Positions 17,129 through 25,144 of a stretch of DNA of 34,919 nucleotides are shown in pieces (the first letter of the stretch is position 1; the number at the start of each line of letters is the position of its first letter). The translations under genes and the position numbers were made by a program. The stretch covers positions 1 through 34,919 of the forward strand of contig CASTST010000009.1 in the NCBI GenBank assembly GCA_949451655.1, read 5' to 3'. The DNA is from an uncultured Eubacteriales bacterium (GTDB lineage Bacteria > Bacillota > Clostridia > Oscillospirales > CAG-272). The notes below the pieces were generated by a model, which was not told where the DNA came from, did no database searches, and saw only the letters and a list, made by a program, of their open reading frames with translations.

Positions 17129-18019
17129 TTGAATATAGATACATTTTCCGCCGGGCTGATTCAGTCGCTGACAGCGCGGGGAATCGACAGGCTAACCGCA
17201 TCGGAATATACGAGGACCCTCATTCGTACCTTGACGGAAGAGGATCTGCGGGAAATTGCAGGATATCGTACCGGTGAGGATTTTACAGCGTTGTCTGAAA
17301 GTATGGCAAAGCTGATCCGGGAAAAAGCCGTGCCGAAAGCCACTGCGCGGTCGGATATGGACACAAAGGTGATTCGCACGCCGCCGCAGCCTACAGACGC
17401 AGGCACGCACCATCCGCTGGGTGGGAATATGGAGCACACCAGAACCAGCTTGCCGCCGGTTCATTTGGAAAAGGCTGCGCCGGCGCGGAAGATTCCGGAT
17501 GAAATGGAACACACCAAAGTCGGCGTGCCGGTGCAGGAGAAGGAGGAACATCCTCTTTGGAAGGAAGAAGTGACCCGGCAGGGCTTTGTTCCTTTGACGA
17601 GTCGGGGCAAAGCAGTTTTCTGGACAACAGTTATTTTGACACTTCCCCTGACAGCTACATTTTGTGCACTGCTGCTGTTTATTTTCGTTTTGTGTTTTCT
17701 GACTGTGTGTGCACTGATCGCTGCCAGCTTTTTGCTTATCGGCGGTGAAGTGGTAGCGGGAACCGCCGGTTTTTTAGTCGGCGTGATATATGGGATTATT
17801 CAAATCTGCACCACCTCTGCGGGCATCGGTATTTATGAAATCGGGCTTGGGATTATCTGCGCGGGCGCAGCTCTGGCGCTGGGTGTTCTGACCTATTATT
17901 TAGCCACCCGGGGACTGCCGTACATACTTCGCCAGGAGCTTCTTTTCGGGCGCTATTTTCTGCGGCAGGTAAAGCCCATGATCAATCGTTGGAGAGAGGG
18001 GTGTAACTCTGAAAGATGA
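17129..18019 (+). CDS. DUF1700/HAAS-like membrane protein
   Basis: A 296-residue protein with a TTG start, chosen because AAAAAGGAGG lies 8 nt in front. Residues 1-65 form a helical domain (NIDTFSAGLIQSLTARGIDRLTASEYTRTLIRTLTEEDLREIAGY...) resembling the HAAS/DUF1700 domain of signalling membrane proteins. Residues 70-150 are a flexible Pro- and His-rich linker with three similar segments (DMDTKVIRTP, NMEHTRTSLP, EMEHTKVGVP). Residues 160-265 hold three or four hydrophobic helices. It is followed about 100 bp later by a DUF4097-like gene, the usual partner. The PadR-type regulator normally found before such pairs is absent. The assignment rests on layout and is tentative. Confidence 0.75.
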   Translation: MNIDTFSAGLIQSLTARGIDRLTASEYTRTLIRTLTEEDLREIAGYRTGEDFTALSESMAKLIREKAVPKATARSDMDTKVIRTPPQPTDAGTHHPLGGNMEHTRTSLPPVHLEKAAPARKIPDEMEHTKVGVPVQEKEEHPLWKEEVTRQGFVPLTSRGKAVFWTTVILTLPLTATFCALLLFIFVLCFLTVCALIAASFLLIGGEVVAGTAGFLVGVIYGIIQICTTSAGIGIYEIGLGIICAGAALALGVLTYYLATRGLPYILRQELLFGRYFLRQVKPMINRWREGCNSER

Positions 18020-18119
18020 AAAACTGCAAAATGCAAAGTTTGCTGCTTTCAGACCTGATTTGTGCCTTGCGGCATACGATGAAACCGGCACCAATCCATA
18101 GAAAGACGGGGGCATAACT

Positions 18120-19079
18120 ATGAAACAAAGATCCAAAGTTTTTCTTATGGTTGCCGCCGTGCTGGTGGGTGTGGGACTGATTACCTGCCTGATCGGTGCA
18201 GGTATAAGCAGCGCTGCAGGAGATCCGCTTTTTGCATCCTCCTTAGAAGAAGGAAAGGGATATCGGTATTCTTTTGACGGCAGTAAAATTGATAAAATCA
18301 AGTTGGATGTGGCAGACGCGAAAATCCAGGTTATCGGCGGTGCGCAGGAGTCCTATATAGAAATTCTGCATTTTAATGAAAATCTATATTCCTTTTCTAT
18401 GAGCAAATCCCTGATCAGCTTTAAAGAGTCTCCGGATGTTTCCTCTGTGCTCCGATTCTGGGAAAGCGGATTTACTTTCAAAGGACTGCGGTACATTTTG
18501 CGGTTGTCTCCCAAAAAAGGAGAAAAGGCAATCAATATATATTTGACAGACGATGACTATGTGAAATGTCTGGAAGTGAAAAGTCGGACAGGAAATATTT
18601 CCGTAGCGGATATGGAAACAGATACAGACTATATTTTCACTATGGAAAGCGGGTCCGTAAAAATGGAAAACGTAACTACCGGATCCGCACTCAGCGTTAC
18701 TTCAACAGGAACGCAGCCCTGTGCCGTGGAATTGGAGAATACAACCGCACGCCTTCTTACGTTGAATTTGACGGAGGGAGATGTGCAAGCAAAAGCATTG
18801 TCTGCACTTACAAGCAAAATTGATGTTGTACACGGCAGTATCAATCTGGACTATATCCCGCGGGAGGAACTGTTCACCATAGCAGTGAACACCAAAGGGA
18901 AACTTTCTGTAAACGAGATTGGATATATTGACAAATACCAATATACCACAAAAGAGGAAGATGACAAGCCGGACGATGACGAGAAACCGGAGGAAGAAAC
19001 TTTGACTATTAACTGCAAGGATGCGGCTGTATACCTGTTCGCGGCAACGCTTCCGGCGGATACACAAAAAGCAAAATAA
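18120..19079 (+). CDS. DUF4097-like membrane-anchored beta-repeat protein
   Basis: A 319-residue protein with an N-terminal membrane anchor (about 8-33) and no proper lipobox (LITC lacks a small residue before Cys). From about 55 a series of short beta-strand repeats follows (DKIKLDVADAKIQVIGG, CLEVKSRTGNISVADMET, YIFTMESGSVKMENVTTGSALSVTS). This is the pattern of the DUF4097 putative-adhesin family. An acidic segment near 279-292 (EEDDKPDDDEKPEE) precedes the last strands. Paired with the DUF1700-like gene; such pairs are often linked to envelope-stress control, but nothing here proves that role. Confidence 0.78.
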   Translation: MKQRSKVFLMVAAVLVGVGLITCLIGAGISSAAGDPLFASSLEEGKGYRYSFDGSKIDKIKLDVADAKIQVIGGAQESYIEILHFNENLYSFSMSKSLISFKESPDVSSVLRFWESGFTFKGLRYILRLSPKKGEKAINIYLTDDDYVKCLEVKSRTGNISVADMETDTDYIFTMESGSVKMENVTTGSALSVTSTGTQPCAVELENTTARLLTLNLTEGDVQAKALSALTSKIDVVHGSINLDYIPREELFTIAVNTKGKLSVNEIGYIDKYQYTTKEEDDKPDDDEKPEEETLTINCKDAAVYLFAATLPADTQKAK

Positions 19080-19113
19080 TTGAACACATAAAAGAAAGGC
19101 ATTGGAATTTTAC

Positions 19114-19368
19114 ATGGAATATACCTACAAGTTAAAAGGTGTCTGTGCATCAGAAGTTTCATTTGAGTTGGAAGAGGACGGCACGATTAAAAATGTCCGG
19201 TTCACCGGCGGATGCAACGGCAACCTGAAAGCAGTCGGCAAACTGACAGAAGGCATGGATGCAGAAAAGGTTGCGCAAATTCTTGCGGGAAACATCTGCG
19301 GGCACAAACAGACGTCCTGTGCAGACCAGTTGGCGCGTTCTATCCGGGCAGCGCTTGCAGAAAAGTAA
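19114..19368 (+). CDS. TSCPD domain protein (TIGR03905-type)
   Basis: An 84-residue protein starting MEYTYKLKGVCASEVSFEL, with FTGGCNGNLKAVGKLTEGMDAEKVAQILAGNICGHKQTSCADQLARSI. The three Cys positions (VCA, GGC, TSCADQL) are those of the small TSCPD family related to the C-terminus of ribonucleotide reductases. Function of the stand-alone family is unknown; metal binding through the cysteines is plausible. A TTG at 19102 would add four residues and has the AAAGG closer, but family members start like the ATG version. Confidence 0.85.
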   Translation: MEYTYKLKGVCASEVSFELEEDGTIKNVRFTGGCNGNLKAVGKLTEGMDAEKVAQILAGNICGHKQTSCADQLARSIRAALAEK

Positions 19369-19410
19369 TATAGAAAGGCTTCCGAATGGGGAGGTGTAAG
19401 TTTAGTAAAA

Positions 19411-19591
19411 AGGCTCCCATGTGAGGATCCACTACGTGGCTCCATAGGGAGCTGTCACAGCCAAGCGTAGCGATTGTGACTGAGGGACTGTACTACGATC
19501 ATTTTGAAGGATCTATAAATCGACAGTTTAACATAGACAATCCCCCCGACTCGCTTACAGCGAGCCACCCCCCTTTGCACAAGGGGGGCTT
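19411..19591 (-). repeat. Structured intergenic repeat, copy 4 (reverse core)
   Basis: Long-type left arm (CTCCCATGTGAGGATCCACT...), inner stem TCACA...TGTGA and the spacer GGGACTGT, a one-base variant of GGGATTGT. The core is reversed (ATCATTTTGAAGGATC, then ATAAATCGACAG). Then ACAATCC, inner stem CTCGCTT-ACAGCGAG and outer arm CCCCCCTTTGCACAAGGGGGG. The core is almost identical to copy 5, on the other side of the GH31 gene. Confidence 0.88.
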
Positions 19592-19665
19592 TAGGAGGGT
19601 GTAAGTGTTGGGTTTTCAACCCCCAATATATTAACATAATAAAAATTACAGGAGGACAGCGCAAG

Positions 19666-21960
19666 CTGAAACAACAACCCATGTTTATTGTAAAAGATCA
19701 GAAAAATCCCCAAGGTGAGTTTGAAATCACCAGTGTGGACAAAGGAATTTTTCACGTCCGTGTTTCCGCTGACGGAACCTATGCCGAGACACTGCTGACA
19801 CGCTACAACATCCTGAAGGAAAAAGAAGTGGATACCGGCGCATCTGTATCCGGCAATACCGTAACACAGGGCAGATTTTCTCTGACTGTCACGCAGGACG
19901 GTGCACTGCGGGTAGAGGGAACAAAAGAACCCCTTGTATTCCATTTTGACGGATATGAGGGCAAGCCATATCAGAATAAAGGCTTCACATTGCAGATTGA
20001 TCTGCATAAAAAGGAACGTTTGTACGGTTTGGGAGACGAATCCAGAAAAAGCATATCCCGCCGGAATTCTGTGTCCCGGTTGGATATCCGCAACATTGCG
20101 TCCTACGGTCCCATTCCCTATATCATGTCCATGAACGGTTGGGGCATGCTGCTTAACTGCACCTATGCATCTGTTTTCGATATGGACAAGGATAGTCCCG
20201 ATCAGGTGAAAATTACCACCCATAAGGGTATGATTGATTTCTATTTGTTCCTGCCGGAATCCGGCTCCCTTGCTGATATCCTTGCACTGCACGGAAAAGT
20301 TGCAGGAACGCCTGTTATGCTGCCGAAATTTGCTTATGGATACACCTTCGTGCTCAACGAACAGACCAATGCAAGAGAAATGCTGTACGACTGCCTGAAC
20401 TTTCGCAGAGAGGATATCTCCTGCGATATGGTAGGTCTGGAGCCCCAGTGGATGAGCCGGAAATATGATACCAGTGTAGACAAAAAGCTGGACGAAGATC
20501 GGTTCTATATTCCCGGATGGCTGCCGGACGATCAAAGCGGTCCGGAAACCTTCTTCTATTCCCTGCGGGAAATGGGCTTCCGTCTCAGCCTGTGGCTGTG
20601 CCAGAACTATGACCTGCTCTTTGAAGAAGAACGGCAGCTTGGTGAACGGATGAAGGAATTGGGCAAGGAATATACCTTTGAGGGCGCTTCTATTTTGGAT
20701 GAACATCTGGCGTGCCCGCTTTATATGGATGGACTGACTGTGCGGGATCAGCCCTGGTTCGAGCACCTGAAGAAATTCTGTGACAACGGCGCGGAAGCGT
20801 TCAAGCTGGACGGTGCGTTCCAGGTGAACGATCATCCGGACCGGCTTTGGGGCGGAAAATACTTTGATGATGAAGTGCACAACGTATACCCTGTACTGTA
20901 TGTAAAACAGATGAAAGAGGGATATGCAAACCACACGGGTCGCCGTGCTATGATTTATACTCCCTGTGTTTACGCAGGTACACAGCAGTACGCGGCGTCC
21001 TGGGCAGGTGACACCGGCGGCGGATTTGACACAGTGGTTGCAATGCTCAACTACGGTCTGTCCGGACATTCCAACGTAACCTGCGATATGGACATCACCT
21101 CTTTGGAAGGTATCCACTATGGATTCCTGTCTCCCTGGACCCAGCAGCTTGGCTGGCGCAACTGGAACCTGCCCTGGTTCATGCGGGATGAGGTTCTGGA
21201 AGCAGTGCGGTATTATTCTCATCTGCGCAGCGAGCTGTTCCCCTACATTTATTCTATGGCGCATCTGGCTGCAAAAACATCCATGCCCCTTGCCCGTGCG
21301 CTCCCGCTGATGTATCCGGATCATCCGGAATACGATCAGGTTGCAAACACCTATATGTTTGGTGACAGCCTGCTGGTAGCTGTATTTGATATGAAGGTAA
21401 CGCTGCCGGAAGGACAGTGGATTGATTACTTCACCGGCGAGGTATATGAAGGCGGTCAGGTAATTCAGTACCAGATCCCGAAGGGACGGGGCGGGGCGCT
21501 GATGGTGAAAGCCGGCAGTGTGCTGTGCACTATGGCATATCAGAGATACCTGCACGAAACCACCGCGGACACATACTGCATTCAAGTGTATCCTGGTGCA
21601 GACGCATCCTTTACCCTGTGTGAGGATGACGGCTACACCTACGATTATAAAGACGGTAAAATGGCAACCACAGTAATCGCTTTGGAAAACAGTACCACGG
21701 GCGAATTTGATCTGGTGATCAACACGCGGGAGGGAAGTTTTGACGGACGTGCGAAGGATGAAAATTCCAAGCCTTCTGATCCTGCTATTCCGGGAGTTGG
21801 CGAGGTTAGTGGATTCCAGGCACGCATTTTCGGCGGTGCAAAGGAAGTAACGCTGAACGATGCGCCTGTAGCGATCCGGGAAGAAGATGGCTGCTGTGTA
21901 TTTGATGTGCCGCAGGAACTGCATGCAGCAGGCAAGCTGGTATATCATGTGATTCAGTAA
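19666..21960 (+). CDS. Glycoside hydrolase family 31 (alpha-glucosidase/xylosidase type)
   Basis: Cytoplasmic retaining alpha-glycosidase; there is no signal peptide. The first ATG is at 19681 (759 residues from there). GGAGG at 19651-19655 is about 25 nt away from that ATG, but 10 nt from an in-frame CTG at 19666 (CTG AAA CAA CAA CCC ATG), so translation may start at this CTG. Numbered from the ATG, the nucleophile is Asp377 in AFKLDGAFQ and the acid/base is Asp444 in WAGDTGGG. Both fit GH31. The N-terminal beta-sandwich has GLGDESRKSISRRNS, and C-terminal beta domains run from about 580. Exact substrate is not readable. Bracketed by direct repeat copies 4 and 5. Confidence 0.92.
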   Translation: MKQQPMFIVKDQKNPQGEFEITSVDKGIFHVRVSADGTYAETLLTRYNILKEKEVDTGASVSGNTVTQGRFSLTVTQDGALRVEGTKEPLVFHFDGYEGKPYQNKGFTLQIDLHKKERLYGLGDESRKSISRRNSVSRLDIRNIASYGPIPYIMSMNGWGMLLNCTYASVFDMDKDSPDQVKITTHKGMIDFYLFLPESGSLADILALHGKVAGTPVMLPKFAYGYTFVLNEQTNAREMLYDCLNFRREDISCDMVGLEPQWMSRKYDTSVDKKLDEDRFYIPGWLPDDQSGPETFFYSLREMGFRLSLWLCQNYDLLFEEERQLGERMKELGKEYTFEGASILDEHLACPLYMDGLTVRDQPWFEHLKKFCDNGAEAFKLDGAFQVNDHPDRLWGGKYFDDEVHNVYPVLYVKQMKEGYANHTGRRAMIYTPCVYAGTQQYAASWAGDTGGGFDTVVAMLNYGLSGHSNVTCDMDITSLEGIHYGFLSPWTQQLGWRNWNLPWFMRDEVLEAVRYYSHLRSELFPYIYSMAHLAAKTSMPLARALPLMYPDHPEYDQVANTYMFGDSLLVAVFDMKVTLPEGQWIDYFTGEVYEGGQVIQYQIPKGRGGALMVKAGSVLCTMAYQRYLHETTADTYCIQVYPGADASFTLCEDDGYTYDYKDGKMATTVIALENSTTGEFDLVINTREGSFDGRAKDENSKPSDPAIPGVGEVSGFQARIFGGAKEVTLNDAPVAIREEDGCCVFDVPQELHAAGKLVYHVIQ

Positions 21961-21968
21961 GAAATCAA

Positions 21969-21998
21969 AAAGGAGAGGGATTTTCCCTCTCCTTTTTT
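21969..21998 (+). terminator. Intrinsic terminator of the GH31 gene
   Basis: Stem GGAGAGGGA / TCCCTCTCC with a TTT loop, preceded by AAAA and followed by TTTTTT, 8 nt after the stop codon. Independent of the repeat family. Confidence 0.88.
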
Positions 21999-22017
21999 CG
22001 ATAGAATGAATGCAAAC

Positions 22018-22254
22018 AATCCCCCCGACTCGCTTACAGTGAGCCACCCCTTCGGAACTGCATAGCAGGTTCTCGCGTGGGGCTTTCATGTTAGCGGATG
22101 GTTATGAGGCGACATCTCACATAAGTTCTGTATCGTGGCTCTATAGGAGCTATAACAAAAAAGGCTCCCCCCAGCAAAGCGAGCTGTCGCAGAGTACAAG
22201 AAAAAGGCTCCCTTGAGAGGATCCACTACGTGGCTCTATAGGGAGCTCCCGCGG
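22018..22254. repeat. Partial repeat copies downstream of the GH31 gene
   Basis: Fragments in order. A right half at 22018-22084 has ACAATCC-like sequence, inner stem CTCGCTTACAGTGAG and a GGGGCTTTC tail. An arm remnant lies at 22158-22195. A left long-type arm at 22205-22254 (CTCCCTTGAGAGGATCCACT...) lacks a core. No gene is visible. Confidence 0.7.
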
Positions 22255-22267
22255 AATCTAATAGAAA

Positions 22268-22433
22268 AGGCTCCCATGTGAGGATCCACTGCGTGGCTCC
22301 ATAGGGAACTCCCGCGGAGCGGGTGAGGGATTGTACTACGATCATTTTGAAGGATCTATAAATCGGCAGTTTAACATAGACAATCCCTCCGACTCGCTTA
22401 CAGCGAGCCACCTCCCTTTACTGGGGGGAGGCT
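22268..22433 (-). repeat. Structured intergenic repeat, copy 5 (reverse core)
   Basis: Long-type left arm, inner stem CCCGC-GGA-GCGGG, GGATTGT, and a reversed core identical to copy 4 except for one base over about 55 nt. Then ACAATCC, inner stem CTCGCTT-ACAGCGAG and outer arm CCTCCCTTTACTGGGGGGAGG followed by CTTTT. Lies between convergent GH31 and deoD. Confidence 0.88.
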
Positions 22434-22476
22434 TTTCATATTAGTGGGATGTCAATAAATGCTAATCCTCTATCCT

Positions 22477-23211
22477 TCACTGCAAGCTGTCTGTAAAAGA
22501 TACTGCTGTTTCCAGGGCAAGGCGCATCATATCTGTAAAGGAAGTCTGTCGTTCCTCTGCCGTTGTGACTTCTCCTGTAACCAGATGATCGGACACAGTG
22601 CAGATAGCCAACCCATGCTTTCCTGCACGGGCAGCGTTCATATATAATGCTGCAGCTTCCATTTCTACTGCGAGTACACCCATTTTGCTCCAAAGCGCAG
22701 TGGAATCCGGATCATCATGATAAAAAATATCGCTGGAAAGAAGATTCCCCACGTGAAAAGGCAGTTTTGCATTCTTTGCCGCCGCCGTGCAGTGCTCCAG
22801 CAATTGGTAGCTTGCAATTGGTGCAAAGGTTCCGGGGAGGCGGAAGGTGTGAGAAAAGGCAGAATCTGTGCACGCCCCCTGCCCGATTACAATATCCCGC
22901 AGTCGGACGCTTTCCTGTATCCCCCCGGCAGATCCAACCCGGATGATAGCTTCCACACCGAAAAAGTTGAATAATTCATAGGAATAAATTCCCATAGACG
23001 GCATGCCCATGCCGCTTGCCATTACGGAGACGCGCCGCCCGTTATAGGTTCCGGTGTAGCCCTGCACTCCCCGGACGTTGTTTACCAGTACCGGGTCTGC
23101 CAAAAAATTCTCTGCTATATACTTTGCCCGCAGGGGATCGCCGGGCATCAGAACCACCGGCGCGAAATCCGAGGGGGAAGCGTTAATATGCGGTGTTGGA
23201 TATGGTTTCAT
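22477..23211 (-). CDS. deoD: Purine nucleoside phosphorylase DeoD
   Basis: Cleaves purine (deoxy)nucleosides with phosphate to base and (deoxy)ribose-1-phosphate. The 244-residue protein begins MKPYPTPHINA, matching the hexameric DeoD family. It contains MPGDPLRAKYIAENFL (22-37), GMGMPSMGIYSYELF, RVGSAGG (91-97), VEMEAAALY (182-190) and SDHLVTGE with the catalytic Asp208. An ATG four codons earlier (23223) exists, but GGAG lies 6 nt before the ATG at 23211. Its first 29 nt overlap the end of deoC, so the two are translated from one message. Confidence 0.96.
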   Translation of the reverse strand: MKPYPTPHINASPSDFAPVVLMPGDPLRAKYIAENFLADPVLVNNVRGVQGYTGTYNGRRVSVMASGMGMPSMGIYSYELFNFFGVEAIIRVGSAGGIQESVRLRDIVIGQGACTDSAFSHTFRLPGTFAPIASYQLLEHCTAAAKNAKLPFHVGNLLSSDIFYHDDPDSTALWSKMGVLAVEMEAAALYMNAARAGKHGLAICTVSDHLVTGEVTTAEERQTSFTDMMRLALETAVSFTDSLQ

Positions 23212-23878
23212 AATCTGCTCCATTCTTTTGTTCTTGTATCAGCGCTGCAATCACCCGGCTTGTGCCGATTCGGTCTGCTCCCAGACGGATCATTTCTGCC
23301 GCCGCCTGGGGGCCGCTGACACCTCCTGCTGCTTTGATTTTCTTGCCGGGAGCCATGTGTTCCTTCATCAGGATAATATCTTCCTGCGTGGCACCGCCTG
23401 TAGAAAAACCGGTAGACGTTTTGATAAAGTCTGCATTGGAGGCAGATACAGTTTCGCACATGCGGATTTTTTCTTCCTCCGTTAAAAGGCAGGTTTCGAT
23501 GATTACCTTGAGCAGTTTGCCGCTGCATGCCTGCTTTACCTGATTGATTTCCTCCAGCACTGCGTCATACATACCTGCACGCACCCAGCCTAAATGGATT
23601 ACCATATCAATTTCTGCTGCGCCGTCTGTCACCGCCTGCTGGGCCTCGAAGCATTTTGCCGCTGTGGTCATATATCCGTTGGGAAATCCGATGACCGTAC
23701 AGATTGGTACGCGCCCCGCTGCATAGTCTGCTGCCTGCCGTACAAAAGACGGGGGAATACAAACAGATGCGGTTTGGTAGAAGATGCCTTCATCGCAGGT
23801 TTTTTGGATATCCTCCCACATGGCTGTGGGGGTAAGCAGGGTGTGGTCCACCCGTTTTAATATTTCACATAGTTCCAT
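23183..23878 (-). CDS. deoC: Deoxyribose-phosphate aldolase DeoC
   Basis: Splits deoxyribose-5-phosphate into glyceraldehyde-3-phosphate and acetaldehyde, feeding nucleoside sugars to glycolysis. The 231-residue protein has DHTLLTPTA at 11-19, the Schiff-base lysine in DFIKTSTGF (Lys153), the proton-relay residues Asp91 (EIDMVIHLG) and Lys182 (KAAGGVSG), and GADRIGTSR at the phosphate site. A GTG two codons upstream could also start, but GGAGAA is 8 nt before the ATG at 23878. With deoD it forms a compact salvage operon. The phosphopentomutase that normally links the two is not in the window. Confidence 0.96.
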   Translation of the reverse strand: MELCEILKRVDHTLLTPTAMWEDIQKTCDEGIFYQTASVCIPPSFVRQAADYAAGRVPICTVIGFPNGYMTTAAKCFEAQQAVTDGAAEIDMVIHLGWVRAGMYDAVLEEINQVKQACSGKLLKVIIETCLLTEEEKIRMCETVSASNADFIKTSTGFSTGGATQEDIILMKEHMAPGKKIKAAGGVSGPQAAAEMIRLGADRIGTSRVIAALIQEQKNGADYETISNTAY

Positions 23879-23914
23879 TGGCACATTTCTCCAATTTAAA
23901 ATACTTTTTATTTA

Positions 23915-23942
23915 ATGATAGCATAAGATCTCCTTTTGTCAA
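23915..23942 (-). promoter_or_regulatory. Promoter of deoC-deoD
   Basis: On the minus strand a perfect TTGACA (23942-23937), a 16-nt spacer and TATCAT (23920-23915) preceded by TGC. It lies 37 nt upstream of the deoC start, in the divergent gap to tepA. Confidence 0.7.
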
Positions 23943-24012
23943 CGTGGAAGTATAGATTTTTCCAGATTCGTACATAATAAGTAGGAATTTTAATACAGAA
24001 AAGGAGACGGAC

Positions 24013-24804
24013 ATGGACATAGATAAAAACAAATTTAAAAATGACAGTACCAGCGAAAATCCGGAGGACAGCACCGGCGGGGAAAATACTACCGACGGAG
24101 CAGAAAACGAACAGTTAGATTTTATTATGAAAAGCGGCAGTGTGATCTCCAAAAAAGACGGGGAAACCATACACTGCCTGACAATTATAGGACAGGTGGA
24201 AGGGCACTTTATATTAGGAGACGGACAGAAGGCGACCAAATATGAGCATATCATTCCGCTGCTGGTATCCATAGAGCAGTCGGATGAGATAGACGGGCTC
24301 CTTTTGGTGTTGAATACCATGGGCGGCGATGTAGAAGCCGGATTGGCAATTGCGGAAATGGTTGCAGGAATGTCCAAACCGACCGTATCTCTGGTGCTTG
24401 GCGGTGGGCACTCCATAGGCGTGCCTCTGGCAGTTTGCGCAAAAAAATCTTTTATTGTTCCTTCTGCTACGATGACCATTCATCCGGTGCGTATGAGCGG
24501 CACCGTTGTGGGCGTACCGCAAACGTATTATTATTTTGAACGGATGCAGGACCGGATTGTTCGGTTTATTACAGAGCATTCCCATGTGTCCGATGAAAAA
24601 TTCCGGGAATATCTGATGCGTACAGATCAGATTGCCACAGACGTTGGCTCTCTCATTGATGGATGGGAGGCAGTGGATATTGGTCTGATTGATCAGGTAG
24701 GATCCTTGGCAGATGCCCTGCAGGAGCTGCGGCAGCAAATAGAGGCAAAGCATAAGGAAAACCAGACAGAAAATGCATCTTCTGCGCAAGCCTCCCTTGT
24801 ATAA
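24013..24804 (+). CDS. tepA: TepA/ClpP-like serine protease family protein
   Basis: A 263-residue protein of the ClpP/crotonase fold, resembling Bacillus TepA (YmfB). Residues 1-40 are an acidic, Asn/Ser-rich tail of low complexity. The core has LLLVLNTMGGDVEAGLAIAEMVAGMSKPTVSLVLGGGHSIGVPLA, where Ser134 in GGGHSIG is the expected nucleophile. His157 in TMTIHPVRMSG is the expected base. Function in the family is poorly defined (protein export or proteolysis). Start supported by AAAGGAG 6 nt upstream. Its last codons (ASLV and stop) lie inside a repeat-family arm at 24789-24807, so the C-terminus has been set by repeat DNA. Confidence 0.88.
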   Translation: MDIDKNKFKNDSTSENPEDSTGGENTTDGAENEQLDFIMKSGSVISKKDGETIHCLTIIGQVEGHFILGDGQKATKYEHIIPLLVSIEQSDEIDGLLLVLNTMGGDVEAGLAIAEMVAGMSKPTVSLVLGGGHSIGVPLAVCAKKSFIVPSATMTIHPVRMSGTVVGVPQTYYYFERMQDRIVRFITEHSHVSDEKFREYLMRTDQIATDVGSLIDGWEAVDIGLIDQVGSLADALQELRQQIEAKHKENQTENASSAQASLV

Positions 24805-24862
24805 AGGAAACAGCATAGCGAAAAAGCTCCCGTGCAAAGAGTAAAAAGCTCCCTCCTAACGA
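24789..24862. repeat. Repeat arm fragments overlapping the tepA 3' end
   Basis: AGCCTCCCTTGTATAAAGGA (24789-24808) is a left-arm sequence that contains the tepA stop codon. Two more arm remnants, at about 24829-24843 and 24846-24858, follow before copy 6. Confidence 0.6.
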
Positions 24863-24864
24863 AA

Positions 24865-25021
24865 AGCCTCCCTTGTGCAAAGGGAGGTGGATTGCCCAAG
24901 CGTAGCGACCGAGTCGGAGGGATTGTCTTTGCTATCATTTTAGATAATCTACAAATCGGCAGTTTTGCTTAGACAATCCCTCACCCGCTCCGCGGGAGCT
25001 CCCTTTACACAAGGGAGCCTT
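24865..25021 (-). repeat. Structured intergenic repeat, copy 6 (reverse core)
   Basis: Left outer arm CCTCCCTTGTGCAAAGGGAGG (short type), a degraded left inner stem, GGATTGT and a well-preserved reversed core (CTATCATTTTAGATAATC then CAAATCGGCAG). Then ACAATCC, inner stem CCCGC-TCC-GCGGG and outer arm CTCCCTTTACACAAGGGAG followed by CCTTTT. A run of A precedes the left arm, so U-tracts exist on both strands. Confidence 0.87.
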
Positions 25022-25048
25022 TTATATGTGTGTGGTACTGCGCGGCAT

Positions 25049-25135
25049 CCCCTATGGAGCCACGCAGTGGATCCTCACATGGGAGCCTTTTGGGAAATTT
25101 TGTTTCGTGACAGCTTCCTTCACTGGTGGGAGCTT
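25049..25135. repeat. Inverted long-type arm and terminator-like hairpin
   Basis: At 25049-25090 the long-type arm appears in the opposite direction (CCTATGGAGCCACGCAGTGG and following, ending GGGAGCCTTTT). At 25110-25135 GCTTCC...GGGAGC followed by TTTTTT forms a terminator-like hairpin reading on the plus strand, towards the convergent hydrolase gene. Confidence 0.6.
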
Positions 25136-25144
25136 TTTTGTCAT

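Noticed and set aside
19125..19445. Open frames beginning MEPRSGSSHGSL, here and at 15993
   Set aside because: This peptide is the translation of the long-type repeat arm and recurs wherever that arm occurs; it is not a conserved protein.
19591..22089. An 832-codon open frame on the minus strand opposite the GH31 gene
   Set aside because: It mirrors a gene with clear GH31 catalytic motifs and has no ribosome binding site or recognisable domain. It also runs into repeat elements at both ends, so the openness is a codon-usage artefact.
19411..22433. Composite transposon carrying the GH31 gene
   Set aside because: No transposase or target-site duplication is visible, and the same repeats occur at many other gaps without cargo. 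Kept only as a possible recombination cassette.
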